Origin: an uncultured Alphaproteobacteria bacterium
Lineage (GTDB): Bacteria; Pseudomonadota; Alphaproteobacteria; Thalassobaculales; Thalassobaculaceae
Assembly: GCA_937776645.1 (NCBI GenBank)
Contig: CALMRI010000063.1
Span: forward strand, 1-50,910
DNA length: 50,910 bases
Reading direction: 5' to 3'
Shown: one piece after another, positions 34,808 through 45,140 of the stretch
Layout: every line of letters starts with the position of its first letter
How positions within the stretch are numbered: position 1 is the first letter of the stretch
Notes under the pieces: generated by a model
Database searches by the model: none
Told to the model about the DNA's origin: nothing
Seen by the model: the letters and a program-made list of their open reading frames with translations, nothing else
Made by a program: the position numbers and the translations under genes

Positions 34808-36082
34808 ATGGCCTTTCTGAGCATTGGCTTGCTAAGGGTTTTGCCTTTTGCCGCGCTGTTCGCGTTCACTCCCGCCGACGCCATGGCGCAGAGTGTCCAA
34901 CGCATTGCCGCCGTGGTGAACGACAAGATCATCACCGTACGCGACCTTGATAATCGAACCGGTCTGGTGGTCAAGGCTTCCAAACTTCCGAACACCCAAC
35001 AGACCCACAGCCGGTTGCACCCCCAAATCCTGCGTTTACTAATCGAAGAACAATTGCAGCTTCAGGAGGCCGAGCGTCTAAGCATTGTCGTCTCAGATCG
35101 TGATCTGGATATCGGTAAGGGATTGATGGAAACTCGGCTCCACGTTCCCAAAGGGTCATTCGATCAATTTTTTAACGCTAACGGTATCAGCACCGAAACC
35201 GCCCTCACTCAGATCCGCGCCTCGATCGCTTGGAGCAAACTCGTGAACCGCCGCTTCGCCAACATTGCTGAAGTCAGCGAGGAGGAAATTGACGAGGTCG
35301 TTGACCAGTTCGAACGCAATATGGGTAAGCCGCAATTCCTAGCCGCCGAAATCCTACTTCCGGTGGACAATCCGGCCGATGAGAATCAAGTGCGTCAATT
35401 AGCCCAACGTTTGCTGGAAGAAATTCAAAAGGGTGGCAATTTTAACGCAATCGCGCAGCAGTTCTCTGCGAGTGCGAGCTCGGTTCGAGGCGGGCAGATC
35501 GGGTGGATTTCCCCAGGCCAACTGGCAAGCGAGTTGGAAGTGCCGCTGACAGCGCTTAAGAGCGGTGAGGTATCCGCGCCTATCCGCACGCTTCTGGGAT
35601 ATCACATCTTAAAACTCGAAGAACGACGCATCCTGAGCGTTGCTGACCCATTGAAGGCCAAGGTCACCTTAAAACACGTCTTTTTACCCCTAGCTGAAAA
35701 TGCAGGGAAAGTGGAAGTCGCCAGTCAAATTGGTATCGCTGAAACTATCGCGGCATCGTTGCAAAATTGCGACGATATAGACGCGGTGGCGAAGGAGGTT
35801 AAATCCCCAGCCGGCGTTGATCTCGGGCGGTTTCGCGTCGGCGAACTGGCGCCGGTGATGCGCGATGTTGTCGCGACTCTGCAGCCAGGCTTCCCGAGCA
35901 AACCGGTGCGGCTACCGACCGGAATTTCCGTCATAATGGTTTGTGAGCGCGTCGAGCCGGCCAGCGACATCCCTCAGCGAGAAGACATCCGCCCCCGACT
36001 ACGAGCGCAAAAGCTCGGGATCCTTGCGAGACGGTATTTGCGGGATCTGCGTCGAGAAGCGTTCATCGAGTCCAGAATTTGA
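34808..36082 (+). CDS. surA: Peptidyl-prolyl isomerase/chaperone SurA
   Basis: The protein has 424 residues. A signal peptide spans 1-27 (LLRVLPFAALFAFTPADAMA). A SurA N-terminal chaperone region follows (QRIAAVVNDKIITVRDL; about 30-160), then a parvulin domain around 175-275 (FNAIAQQFSASASS, RGGQIGWISPGQL, LLGYHILKLEERR) and a more divergent second one. It folds outer-membrane proteins, including LptD encoded just upstream. Start: an overlapping frame from 34751 reads MRQYQLTRGSAEIAG and KRTKWPF and would merge with this frame by a one-base shift, so the true N-terminus may be longer. Intact as given. Confidence 0.92.
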   Translation: MAFLSIGLLRVLPFAALFAFTPADAMAQSVQRIAAVVNDKIITVRDLDNRTGLVVKASKLPNTQQTHSRLHPQILRLLIEEQLQLQEAERLSIVVSDRDLDIGKGLMETRLHVPKGSFDQFFNANGISTETALTQIRASIAWSKLVNRRFANIAEVSEEEIDEVVDQFERNMGKPQFLAAEILLPVDNPADENQVRQLAQRLLEEIQKGGNFNAIAQQFSASASSVRGGQIGWISPGQLASELEVPLTALKSGEVSAPIRTLLGYHILKLEERRILSVADPLKAKVTLKHVFLPLAENAGKVEVASQIGIAETIAASLQNCDDIDAVAKEVKSPAGVDLGRFRVGELAPVMRDVVATLQPGFPSKPVRLPTGISVIMVCERVEPASDIPQREDIRPRLRAQKLGILARRYLRDLRREAFIESRI

Positions 36083-36107
36083 CCCCCGCCCAATCAACAC
36101 GCTATCC

Positions 36108-37133
36108 ATGACCGCCCCGAACGAGCTACCCCTAGCGCTCACCCCAGGGGAACCAGCAGGCGTTGGCGCTGAAATTGCGCTCAAGGCGTGGCGCCGCAAT
36201 GATGCGCCCGTATTCTTCCTGATGGACGATCCAGACCGGGTCGCCGCGCTCTCCCACAAAGCCGGTCTCCATATTCCAATCTGCGTGATCGACCGACCCA
36301 ACGCGGCGTTCGAGGCGCGAGCTTCGGGATTGCCTGTCCTTCCCTGCACCGGACCTATCCATAGCCAACCAGGCCACCCAGATCCAAGCACCGCAACTGC
36401 GGTGATCAAGGCGATCCGCGATGCCGTGACCATGGTGAAATCGGGCGAGGCGGCAGCGGTGGTAACCAATCCGATCCAGAAGAACACCTTGCACCAGGCT
36501 GGCTTCCCGCATCCCGGCCATACCGAGTTCCTGGCAGGTCTGGCCGGCGGCCAACGATCGGTAATGATGCTAGCCTCGAGGGAACTGGCACTCCGCGTCG
36601 TTCCGGTAACCATTCACGAGCCAATTCGCCGGGTCCCGGACCTGCTGACCCAAGAATTGATCATCGAAACGGCGCGTATCACCGTCCGTTCCTTGATCCA
36701 GGATTTTGGTATTAAGGCCCCACGGATCGCCGTTTCTGGGCTTAATCCCCACGCCGGAGAAGCTGGCTCCATCGGTACCGAGGACAACGCGGTCATCGCT
36801 CCCGTACTGGCGGTGCTACGGGCCGAAGGGTTAGAAATTTTTGGTCCTCTGGCCGCTGACAGCATGTTTCACGCGGCCGCGCGGCAAAGTTATGACGTAG
36901 CGCTCTGCATGTACCATGACCAAGCACTGATCCCGATCAAGACCCTGGATTTCTGGGGGGGGGTGAATGTAACAATCGGATTGCCTTTCGTGCGCACCTC
37001 GCCGGATCATGGAACCGCGCTTGATCTTGCTGGCACCGGCAAGGCAAATGAAGGCAGCCTAGTTGCCGCCTTGTGCATGGCCCGCGAAATAGCCGGACAG
37101 CGACGCAATTTCCAGCAGGGTCTTGCACCATGA
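36108..37133 (+). CDS. pdxA: 4-hydroxythreonine-4-phosphate dehydrogenase
   Basis: The protein has 341 residues; started at MTAPNELPLALTPGEPAG because the family begins there (the frame is open earlier inside surA). Conserved PdxA blocks: GEPAGVGAEIALKAW, VVTNPIQKNTLHQAG, HPGHTEFLAG (H135, H138), SGLNPHAGE and CMYHDQALIP, which supply the metal-binding His residues. It oxidises 4-phosphohydroxythreonine in pyridoxal phosphate synthesis. No clear Shine-Dalgarno, 25 bases after surA, so probably translated by coupling. Its stop overlaps the rsmA start. Confidence 0.95.
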   Translation: MTAPNELPLALTPGEPAGVGAEIALKAWRRNDAPVFFLMDDPDRVAALSHKAGLHIPICVIDRPNAAFEARASGLPVLPCTGPIHSQPGHPDPSTATAVIKAIRDAVTMVKSGEAAAVVTNPIQKNTLHQAGFPHPGHTEFLAGLAGGQRSVMMLASRELALRVVPVTIHEPIRRVPDLLTQELIIETARITVRSLIQDFGIKAPRIAVSGLNPHAGEAGSIGTEDNAVIAPVLAVLRAEGLEIFGPLAADSMFHAAARQSYDVALCMYHDQALIPIKTLDFWGGVNVTIGLPFVRTSPDHGTALDLAGTGKANEGSLVAALCMAREIAGQRRNFQQGLAP

Positions 37134-37975
37134 CAGATACGGTCGAGGCCCGCGTCCAGGCGTTACCGCCGCTGCGGAACGTGATCGCGGCAAGCCGGCT
37201 TTCGGCTCGTAAATCGCTGGCGCAAAACTTCCTGCTGGATTTGAACCTGACTCGCAAGATCGCGCGGGCCGCCGGGCCGATCGATCGCGGTACCACGATC
37301 GAGATCGGTCCTGGACCGGGGGGCCTGACCCGTGCGCTGTTATTGGAAGGCGCCGCACAGGTGATTGCCGTCGAGCGCGACTCTCGCGCCATCAGTGCGC
37401 TGAGTGACCTTGAGGTCGCGGCGGATGGGCGTCTTACGCTGATCGAAGGCGACGCTCTCAAGATGCCGGTCGCGACACTGGGCAGCCCGCCGCGTCGTCT
37501 GGTCGCCAACCTGCCGTATAACATCGCGACCCGTTTAATCATTGACTGGCTGCGGGAGCGCCAATCGTTCGAGAGTATTACAGTGATGGTGCAAAAGGAG
37601 GTGGGATTGCGGCTCTGCGCTGAGGCCGGCGATACCGACTATGGCCGTCTGTCGATCATCACCCAATGGCTGGCTGAAGCAAAACTGCTGTTCGACGTTC
37701 CCGCCGCCGCGTTTACCCCGTCACCCAAGGTGACCTCGAGCCTGCTCCGCTTGGTGCCGCACGCCGAGCCGTTGTTTCCGGCGAACCGTAAAACGTTGGA
37801 AATGATCACCGCCGCCGCTTTTGGGCAGCGCCGCAAGATGCTGCGGGGCAGTCTGCGGAAATTGGGCGGCAAAGATCTGCTCGCAGAGGCGAAAATCAAC
37901 TCGACCGACCGGCCCGAGACTCTGAGTATCGGAGATTTTTGCCGGCTTTCGAATGTATATGACGCCCGCACTTAA
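37130..37975 (+). CDS. rsmA: 16S rRNA dimethyladenosine transferase
   Basis: The protein has 281 residues, started at MTDTVEARVQ, whose ATG overlaps the pdxA stop (ATGA). Class I SAM-binding motif EIGPGPGG at 58-65 and the catalytic NLPYNI motif at 127-132 are intact, as are AQNFLLD and AFTPSPKVTS. It dimethylates two adjacent adenines in helix 45 of 16S rRNA. surA-pdxA-rsmA is the classical order in proteobacteria. Ends convergent with gmk after 16 bases. Confidence 0.95.
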   Translation: MTDTVEARVQALPPLRNVIAASRLSARKSLAQNFLLDLNLTRKIARAAGPIDRGTTIEIGPGPGGLTRALLLEGAAQVIAVERDSRAISALSDLEVAADGRLTLIEGDALKMPVATLGSPPRRLVANLPYNIATRLIIDWLRERQSFESITVMVQKEVGLRLCAEAGDTDYGRLSIITQWLAEAKLLFDVPAAAFTPSPKVTSSLLRLVPHAEPLFPANRKTLEMITAAAFGQRRKMLRGSLRKLGGKDLLAEAKINSTDRPETLSIGDFCRLSNVYDART

Positions 37976-37991
37976 TCCCGGTCGCGTTTGA

Positions 37992-38630
37992 TCACTGTTT
38001 TTGGCGCAACCGTTTAACGAAATCGGTCAGGCCAAGCTGACGCTCGAGCCGTAACCGCTCGGACGTCAAAATAGAGCGGACCTTGGCAACGCTATCCTCA
38101 AGATCGTCGTTGACGATGATATAGTCATATTCAGGATAGTGGCTTATCTCATCCATTGTCTTGGCCATGCGGCCGGCCACCACGTACTCCGGGTCTTGGG
38201 CTCGGCTACGCAGCCGGCGTTCAAGTTCGCTGGTCGAGGGCGGCAGAATAAACACCCGCACCAAGTCATTGCGCGCCGTCTCAGCAATTTGCTGGGTGCC
38301 CTGCCAATCGATATCGAACAAAATATCCTGGCCGCGCGCCAGCACCGCCTCGATCGGTGCTCGCGGCGAGCCGTAGTAGTGATCAAAAACCTTGGCGTGC
38401 TCAAGCAGCTCGCCAGCCTCGATCATCTCGCGAAATTTAACGGTATCGACGAAGAAATAGTCCACCCCATGCGACTCGCCCGGCCGGCGCGGTCGGGTGG
38501 TCGCCGAGACCGACATCTCTAGCCCGTTATCAAGCTTCAGCAACCGACGCGAGATACTAGTCTTGCCGGCGCCGGATGGCGAAGAGAGCACCAGCATCAG
38601 CCCACGCCGATGGATATTCGTTGACCCCAC
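37992..38630 (-). CDS. gmk: Guanylate kinase
   Basis: The protein has 212 residues with a GTG start preceded by GGGGGCGAC. P-loop SSPSGAGKTS at 16-25, GMP-binding SATTRPRRPGE (about 42-52) and DYFFV, then the LID region. It converts GMP and ATP to GDP and ADP. yicC ends 10 bases before it on the same strand, the usual yicC-gmk pairing. It is intact, unlike most of the fab genes further right. Confidence 0.95.
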   Translation of the reverse strand: MGSTNIHRRGLMLVLSSPSGAGKTSISRRLLKLDNGLEMSVSATTRPRRPGESHGVDYFFVDTVKFREMIEAGELLEHAKVFDHYYGSPRAPIEAVLARGQDILFDIDWQGTQQIAETARNDLVRVFILPPSTSELERRLRSRAQDPEYVVAGRMAKTMDEISHYPEYDYIIVNDDLEDSVAKVRSILTSERLRLERQLGLTDFVKRLRQKQ

Positions 38631-38639
38631 CGTCGCCCC

Positions 38640-39554
38640 CTATTCGACGTTTTGAATTTGTTCGCGAAACTGCTCGATCACCGACTTCATTTCGAGGCCG
38701 ACGCCGCTAAGCGACAAATTCGCCGACTTGGAGCAGATGGTATTAGCTTCGCGATTCAGTTCCTGACACAGGAAATCCAGCCGCCGCCCGACCGGTTCAC
38801 CGGAAGCCATCAGATCCTGGCACGCCTCAAGATGGGCCGCCAAACGTTCGATCTCCTCGTGCACATCGGCCTTAGTGACGATGATCGCAAGCTCCTGCGC
38901 CAGACGTTCCTCGGAGATCGGTGGTGACGCCTGGAGGATCTCGTTCAATTGCGCCCGCAACCGCTCCTGCAATGTGTCGACCTGACAGTCGGTCACCTCC
39001 CGCGCTTGGCGAAGCAGGCCCTCAAGGCTGGCGAGTTGATCCCCGAGCACACCGTGCAACCTGCGTCCCTCTTCGGCGCGCATGGTGATCAATTGCGCAA
39101 GCGCCGTCGTCAACCCGGTCATCGCTGCGCCCTCCAAGGTGGCCCGCTCGTCATCATCCAGGGGCTGCGCCTCGCCTTCATCGATTATGCCCCGTATGGT
39201 CAGCAAGACATCGAGACGCGGTGGCGATGGGAATACCGACCCCTCGGCCTCCAATTGCTCCTGCAACACCATAATATCATCCAGAAAAGCGCGGTTGATA
39301 CGCGGCGCCCGGGGCACTTCAGCGCATTGTATCGAGAGCTGTGATGAGACCGATCCACGGATCAAACGCCCGGCCAAAACCTTTCGAGCCTCGGCATCCA
39401 AACGCTCCGATCCACTCGGTACCCGGCACCGCAAGTCAAGACCGCGGGCGTTGACGCTTTTCAGCTCCCACCCCCAGGTCCAGGTTTGGCCGAGACGATC
39501 GACCTCGACCGACCCATCGACGCGCGCGTATCCGGTCATGCTGAGAACGGTCAC
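38640..39554 (-). CDS. yicC: YicC family endoribonuclease
   Basis: About 304 residues. The N-terminal YicC domain starts with VLSMTGYARVDG and has WELKSVNARGLDLRCRVPSG near 35; the C-terminal DUF1808 part ends in RRLDFLCQELNREANTICSKS. Proteins of this family degrade small RNAs in E. coli. The start is uncertain: a GTG at 39554 with GGA upstream gives MTVLSMTGYAR, while the ATG at 39539 gives MTGYAR; family members begin close to SMTGFAR. Cotranscribed with gmk. Confidence 0.9.
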   Translation of the reverse strand: MTVLSMTGYARVDGSVEVDRLGQTWTWGWELKSVNARGLDLRCRVPSGSERLDAEARKVLAGRLIRGSVSSQLSIQCAEVPRAPRINRAFLDDIMVLQEQLEAEGSVFPSPPRLDVLLTIRGIIDEGEAQPLDDDERATLEGAAMTGLTTALAQLITMRAEEGRRLHGVLGDQLASLEGLLRQAREVTDCQVDTLQERLRAQLNEILQASPPISEERLAQELAIIVTKADVHEEIERLAAHLEACQDLMASGEPVGRRLDFLCQELNREANTICSKSANLSLSGVGLEMKSVIEQFREQIQNVE

Positions 39555-39634
39555 GGAAATCCAATATTTTGAATGGTCGAACAACGAAGCTTACTATATC
39601 TGGTGTGACCCTCATCAACAAGGCAAGGAACGCC

Positions 39635-40417
39635 ATGCACCAGCCGAAGATCTGATCTTGATTACCGGCGCCTCCAGCGGCATTGGCGCGGCCTTGGCCC
39701 TCGGCTATGCCGGTGCTGGTGTGACCTTGTTCCTGGGCGGCCGGGACGCTGCGCGGCTTAGCGAGGTTTCGCAAGCCTGCACAGCGCGCGGAGCGGCGGT
39801 CGAGGAGCGGGTGGTCGAGGTTACCGATCGTTCGACGATGGCCGCCTGGATCGCCGAGGCAGATGCCGACCGCCCCGTTGGATTTGGTGATCGCCAATGC
39901 CGGAATTACCGCCGGCACCAGCGATGGAGAGCATGCCGAACCAGAAGAGCAGGTCCGACGATTGTTCGCCGTCAATGTGGATGGTGTGCTCAACACCGTG
40001 CTTCCAGCCCTACCGCTGATGCAACGACGGGGCCGTGGTCAAATCGCCTTGATGAGTTCAATGGCCGGGTTTCGTGGGTTGGCGGGCGCGTCTGCCTATT
40101 GTGCAACAAAGGCGGCGGTCCGCGTCTTGGGTGAAGGCATGCGTGGCACCGTCGCGGCATCCGGTATCGAGGTTTCGGTGATCTGTCCCGGCTATGTCCG
40201 CACGCCGATGACTGCAGCTAACCGTTTTACCATGCCGTTTCTGATGGATCCTGATAGGGCCGCTCGGATTATCCAATCCGGCCTCGCCAGCAATCGCTCA
40301 AGAATCGCGTTTCCGTGGCGAATGTATGGGGTGCTTTGGCTGCTTCAAATCCTACCGGTCACCCTCACCGACGCCATTGTCGCACGGCTGCCGCGCAAGA
40401 CCCCCGTCGCAGACTGA
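39635..40417 (+). pseudogene. Short-chain dehydrogenase/reductase gene broken by two frameshifts
   Basis: AAGGAA precedes the ATG at 39635, which reads MHQPKI and then stops. A one-base gain there joins it to LILITGASSGIGAALALGYAGAG, the SDR cofactor motif. That frame runs to about 39875 where it is lost at a CCCC run; removing one C joins it to PLDLVIANAGIT, and the rest is intact: SSMAGFRG, catalytic ASAYCATKAA, VICPGYVRTP and a hydrophobic C-terminal segment (WLLQILPVTLTDAIVA). The repaired protein would be about 260 residues. Both breaks sit at short C runs, as sequencing errors often do. Convergent with mltG 4 bases away. Substrate unknown. Confidence 0.75.
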
Positions 40418-40421
40418 ACGA

Positions 40422-41405
40422 TCAATCCTTACTGCTTTTTTGCAAATGCCGCCACCGCGCTACATTGCGGTTATGGTCCTGCAATGTCCTGGCGAAGGCA
40501 TGACCGCCGGTTCCATCGGCGACGAAATACAGAAAATCAGTCTTCGCCGGGTTTAGCGCGGCCCGGATCGACGCCGCGCCTGGATTGCAAATCGGCGTCG
40601 GCGGTAGCCCTTTGATAATATACGTATTATATGGGGTCGGCTCCCCGCAAGATCGACTCGGGTCAACGGCCGGTCCAAGCCCTCCGGCGCAATACCATAG
40701 GCGACCGTCGGATCGGATTGCAGCCGCATTCCACGTCGCAACCGGTTGACAAAAACACCGGCGATCAGCGACCGTTCATCATCAAACCCAGTCTCCCGCT
40801 CGATGATCGACGCCAGGACGACCGCTTCGGCTGACCGTGTGATAGGGCAGATCCGCGGCCCGGTCCCGCCAAAACCCGGCGACCAGCTTCGCCATGCCAT
40901 CCTGCATCCGCGCGACCAGCGCTGACGCGCTGGTCGCCATGAGAGAAATGGTAGGTCTCCGGCAACAGTGATCCTTCTTCTGGGTTAGACCTGAATATCG
41001 CCGAATAGGCCGTCACTGGTCGCAAGTTTTTTCAGAACCTGGCTGACCGTCAGCCCTTCGGCCAAGGTCAACCGCCTGACCACGGTGCGGCCGCTCTTCA
41101 GGATCTTCATCACATCGCGCGGGCTCAGCCCGCCGGGAAACCGGTACTCGCCAGCCATCAATGCTCTAGCCGAGCCTGACAGTTTGGCACCGATGGAAAA
41201 GATTTCCGCCCGTTGCACGACACTATTCGGAAGCAAGGGTGTCGGCAATCCGGTCAAGCCCGGAGCCAGGAGGGATCACCACCACGCGGGAGACCTGCAA
41301 CGGGCCCGGGCGGGTGAATTCCGCATATCCCCAGACCACGCCGCCTGTCGCCAGCAGCAAGGCCGTCAAGCACACAGAGGCCAGCGTTAGAAGCAGACGC
41401 CCCAT
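40422..41405 (-). pseudogene. mltG: Endolytic transglycosylase MltG, frameshifted at several places
   Basis: The start ATG (41405) opens the membrane anchor MGRLLLTLASVCLTALLLATG. Further parts appear in other frames in the correct order: ALMAGEYRFPGGLSPRDVM and LTLAEGLTVSQVLKKL (about 41000-41220), [16 protein letters not shown] (about 40970), then [11 protein letters not shown] with the catalytic Glu and [20 protein letters not shown] (about 40700-40850), then [20 protein letters not shown] and [16 protein letters not shown] to a TGA at 40422. At least four one-base shifts are needed. Every conserved block survives, so the breaks are recent or artefactual. The intact enzyme cuts nascent peptidoglycan strands. 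Confidence 0.85.
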
Positions 41406-41412
41406 CGCACTC

Positions 41413-42682
41413 TCACCGCGGCCGCACGAAAACCAGGGAGGCGTTGGTTCCACCAAAACCAAAGGAATTGGAAAGCACCGCGTGGACCTTGCGTTCCTTA
41501 GCCTTGTGCGGCACCAGAGTCCACGCCGTCACAACCGTCCGAGGGGTTATCCAGATTCAAGGTTGGCGGGACCACGCCGTCACGCATCGCCAAGATCGAG
41601 AAGATCGCCTCGACGCTACCAGCCGCCCCCAGAAGATGTCCGATCGCCGATTTCGTCGATGACATCGACATGGTTTCAAGCGCGTTGCCAAACAGACGCC
41701 GTACCGCGCCAAGCTCGATCATGTCGCCAAGCGGCGTCGATGTACCGTGGGCATTCACGTAATCAATGTCACCCGGCGTCAGCTCAGCGCGCTTCAACGC
41801 GTTCTGCATGGCGCGAAACGCGCCATCGCCATCTTCGGCCGGCGCGGTGATATGATGGGCATCGCCGGACATGCCATACCCGACCACCTCGGCAAGGATC
41901 TTGGCGCCGCGTTTCTTGGCGTGCTCGTATTCCTCGACGACGACGACTCCCGATCCCTCGCCCATCACGAAGCCATCGCGGTCCTGGTCCCAGGGGCGCG
42001 ATCCCCTCTCCGGGGTATCGTTGAACGAGGTCGACAATGCCCGAGCCGCCGCGAAACCAGCGAAACCCAAGCGATTGACCGCCGCCTCGGCGCCACCGGC
42101 AATCATCACGTCGGCGTCGTCAAGCATGACCAAACGCGCGGCGTCGCCGATCGCATGCGCCCCTGTCGAACAGGCGGTAACGGCTGAATGATTCGGCCCC
42201 TCTGAAACCGAATTTGATCGACACCTGACCGGATATCAAATTGATCAATGCCGCCGGTATAAAGAAGGGAGATATCCGCCGAGGTCCGGATTCATGCAGC
42301 TTTACGCTTGAATCGTAAATCTGTTGGAGACCACCGATCCCCGAACCTATCATCACGCCGGTGCGGTTCCTTTGCTTCGTCTGTCTGAGGAACCCAGCCC
42401 GAATCCGCGACCGCCTGGGCAGCCGCAGCCATGCCCAACAAGATGAAGCGGTCCATCTTGCGTTGCTCTTTGGGCTCAACCCAATCGTCGGCCGTGAACA
42501 ATCCATCCGCCGTCGGCCCTTCCGGCACCATACCAGCGATCTTGGCCGGCAGGTCAGACACGTCGAAACGCTCGATCTTCCGGAGCCCGGAGCCGGCTGT
42601 TAAGCAGCCGACTCCAGTTCTCTTCGATACCGAGACCGAGGGGGGTGACGAGCCCCATTCCCGTGATGACAGCACGTCTCAT
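41413..42682 (-). pseudogene. fabF: Beta-ketoacyl-ACP synthase II, frameshifted
   Basis: From the ATG at 42682 (MRRAVITGMGLVTPLGLGI) to the TGA at 41413 ([13 protein letters not shown]) all FabF blocks are present but in different frames: KIAGMVPEGPTADG and WVEPKEQRKMDRFILLGM; then TGVMIGSGIGGLQQIYDS; then catalytic [40 protein letters not shown] and [15 protein letters not shown]; then [22 protein letters not shown]. About four indels are needed, near 42600, 42365, 42200 and 41515. The intact enzyme elongates acyl-ACP. Downstream of acpP, the usual order. Confidence 0.87.
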
Positions 42683-42757
42683 CAAGGTTCACCCAGGTTC
42701 AAGCTATATTGAAGGTGCGGCGGCGTCGACCGCCACATGCACCTCGGAAGCTCTGAA

Positions 42758-42991
42758 TTAAGTGGCGCTTTCGATAAACGAGATCGCGTCCTTGACGGTC
42801 ACAATCTTTTCGGCCGCGTCATCAGGGATCTCGCAGCCGAATTCCTCCTCGAACGCCATGACCAGTTCCACCGTGTCGAGGCTATCCGCCCCAAGGTCAT
42901 CGATGAAGCTAGCGGTGTCAGTGACCTTAACGGCCTCGACACCCAGATGCTCGACAACGATAGCTTTAACCTTTTCGGCGACATCGCTCAT
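42758..42991 (-). CDS. acpP: Acyl carrier protein
   Basis: The protein has 77 residues, started at [17 protein letters not shown], the family start. The phosphopantetheine attachment site is S37 in [12 protein letters not shown]. Highly acidic, as expected. The gene is intact although genes on both sides (fabF and fabG) are frameshifted. It carries growing acyl chains in type II fatty-acid synthesis. The roughly 220-base gap up to fabG probably holds its promoter, as acpP is often transcribed strongly on its own; no clear -35/-10 pair was picked out. Confidence 0.96.
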   Translation of the reverse strand: MSDVAEKVKAIVVEHLGVEAVKVTDTASFIDDLGADSLDTVELVMAFEEEFGCEIPDDAAEKIVTVKDAISFIESAT

Positions 42992-43214
42992 ATCGATTTT
43001 CCCTGACTTTCGAATTGTAAATGCCCGCACCAGCCGCCCATTCTCGTGGGCCAACGCGTACGTGGCACATCGTGTTGCTTAGCCTAACGAATTCGGTCCA
43101 CATAACCGATCCGCTCCGTGGGCCGGGCGAATAACACACTTTATCTGTATTTGCCAGCACGCCCATAGCCGTTTTGTCCATCGGGCGAGCAGCTAGCAAC
43201 CGGTCCGCCATCGC

Positions 43215-43955
43215 CTAGAGCATCGCCATGCCACCATTCACGTGAACCGTTGCCCCTGTCACATAGGACGCTTCTTGCGATGCGAGATAGACAACCGCCG
43301 CCGCGATATCCGCCGGTGCACCCAGTCGCCCCACCGGAATTCCGGCCAAAAGGCGGACGCGTTGCTCATCGCTCAGCACATCGGTCATCGGCGTCTCGAT
43401 AAAGCCAGGCGCCACGACGTTGACAGTGATCCCCGGTTCGCCACCTCGCCCGCCAATGCCTTCGAGAACCCGACCATGCCCGCCTTCGACGCCGCGTAAT
43501 TCGCCTGTCCCGGGTTCCCTGTCGCGCCAACGATCGACGAAATGCCGACGATTCGCCCCCAACGCCTCTTCATCATTCCGCGCAACAAAGCCCGGGAAAG
43601 TCGGAACCCGGAGCCAAGATTTACCGTGATCACCTGCTCCCAATCCTCATCTTTCATCCGCACCAGCAAACCGTCGCGGGTGACGCCGGCATTGTTAACG
43701 AGGATATCGATGCCGCCGTCAGCAATCTTCTCCGCCTCGCTGGCCAGCGAGGCCACGGATTCGGCATCCCCCAGATTGGCGGTCACCACATGCACCCGCT
43801 GGCCAAGCTCATTAGCCAGCGCGTCAAGCGCGTCTCTGCCTGGTGCCGGAGAGCACAACCTCGGCGCCCTGGCGATGCAACGCCCGGGCGATTTCGCCGC
43901 CGATGCCCCCGCTAGCGCCGGTGACCAGCGCCGATTTTCCGTTGAGATCAAACAT
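43215..43955 (-). pseudogene. fabG: 3-oxoacyl-ACP reductase, frameshifted
   Basis: GGGAGG precedes the ATG at 43955. The cofactor motif is in frame ([18 protein letters not shown]), then the frame is lost near 43845. The next frame carries NNAGVTRDGLLVRMKDEDW, GRIVGISSIVGATGN and catalytic QANYAASKAGMVGFSKAL. It is lost again near 43430; the third frame carries GITVNVVAPGFIETPMTDVL through GATVHVNGGMAML to a TAG. Two indels therefore separate three otherwise perfect parts. The gene reduces 3-oxoacyl-ACP with NADPH and normally is essential. Located between fabD and acpP as usual. Confidence 0.87.
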
Positions 43956-43979
43956 AAAGGCCTCCCTTCGCCTAGCGAT

Positions 43980-44943
43980 CTAACTGCGAGCGCGTCGACG
44001 GCGGCCGCCACATCTTCTGGCAGCCAACCGCCATGGCGCTAAAGTCCGGTCGATGCGTTTGTGCAACCCGGTCAAAACCTTGCCGGCCCCAACCTCAAGG
44101 ACCGAAGTCACCCCGTTAGCCGCCATCCAAAGCACCGATTCGCGCCACCGGACCATCGCCGTCACCTGTTGCACGAGGCACGCGCGGATTTCCGCCGCAT
44201 CCCCCGACACCGGCGCCGCCAACACATTCGCCACCAGCGGTATCGAGGGTGTTCGAATCACCGTCTCGGCGAGTGCCTCGGCCATCCGCTCCGCCGCCGG
44301 TTGCATCATCGAACAATGAAAAGGCGCGCTGACCGGAAGCATGATCGCCCGCCGAATGCCGCGCTCTGATGCCAAGCCGCACCGCCGCCTCGAATCGCCA
44401 GCGTAGCGCCGCTCAGCACAACCTGGCCCGGCGCGTTGTCATTCGCCAAATCGCAGACGCCCTAGGAAGACGCCTCAGCCGCAATCTCCTGGGCAACATC
44501 AATTTCCGCGCCGAGCAAGGCCGCCATCGCGCCTTCACCGACCGGCACGGCAGTCTGCATCGATTCACCCCGCAGCCGCAGCAGCCGGGCCGCATCACCG
44601 AGATCAAGAGCGCCGACGGCGGCGAGCGCCGAATACTCCCCAAGCGAATGGCCTGCGACATAATCAGCAAATTGATCGATGGTCTGCCAGCCTCGCTTTC
44701 AAGCACCCGCAGCGTCGCGATACTCACCGCCATCAACGCCGGCTGAGCATTGCGGGTAAGCGTGAGTTCGTCCTCCGGCCCTTCGAACATCAACGTCGAC
44801 AGCCGTTCCCCCAAAGCCTCGTCAATCTCGGAGAATGTCTCGCGAGCCACTGGATAGGCAGCAGCCAGGGCCTGTCCCATGCCGACCGCTTGCGATCCCT
44901 GCCCCGGGAAAACAATCGCTCGTCCGTTGGTCCCGTCAGTCAT
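43980..44943 (-). pseudogene. fabD: Malonyl-CoA:ACP transacylase, broken by frameshifts and a stop
   Basis: The ATG at 44943 starts MTDGTNGRAIVFPGQGSQ. After LRVLESEAG (about 44695) one base is missing; the next frame gives IDQFADYVAGHSLGEYSALA with the catalytic Ser, runs to a TAG near 44463, and continues in the same frame with GVCDLANDNAPGQVVLSG. Further shifts near 44370-44400 lead to ASERGIRRAIMLPVSAPFHCS with the active-site His, and AANGVTSVLEVGAGKVLTGL; the C-terminus is again shifted near 44030. Four or more breaks. The enzyme loads malonyl onto ACP and is normally essential. Confidence 0.85.
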
Positions 44944-45034
44944 GCCGCGTCATCCGTAACTAGCCAATTACATATCACCGCAGGTGACGGCGCGGCGCGA
45001 TCCGAGTCAAGTCCGGACCCGCCGATCCGTACCC

Positions 45035-45062
45035 TTGCGTCGGCCAAGTATATCTGTATAGT
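45035..45062 (+). promoter_or_regulatory. Candidate sigma-70 promoter for the rpsF operon
   Basis: TTGCGT at 45035-45040 and TATAGT at 45057-45062, spaced by 16 bases, lie about 135 bases upstream of the rpsF ATG in the 254-base gap that separates it from the divergent fabD. Confidence 0.5.
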
Positions 45063-45140
45063 CCGGCGGTCTCGATACCTGGGGTTTTGCGGCGCGTGTT
45101 CGCAGACTACTAATTCGAGATCCATACATAACTCCTTGCC

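Noticed and set aside
40553..40900. A separate small gene made from the mltG middle fragment
   Set aside because: Its sequence is the conserved MltG core; flanking parts of MltG continue in other frames, so it is one broken gene.
42966..43211. Open frame between acpP and fabG
   Set aside because: No recognisable protein features and it covers the expected acpP promoter region.
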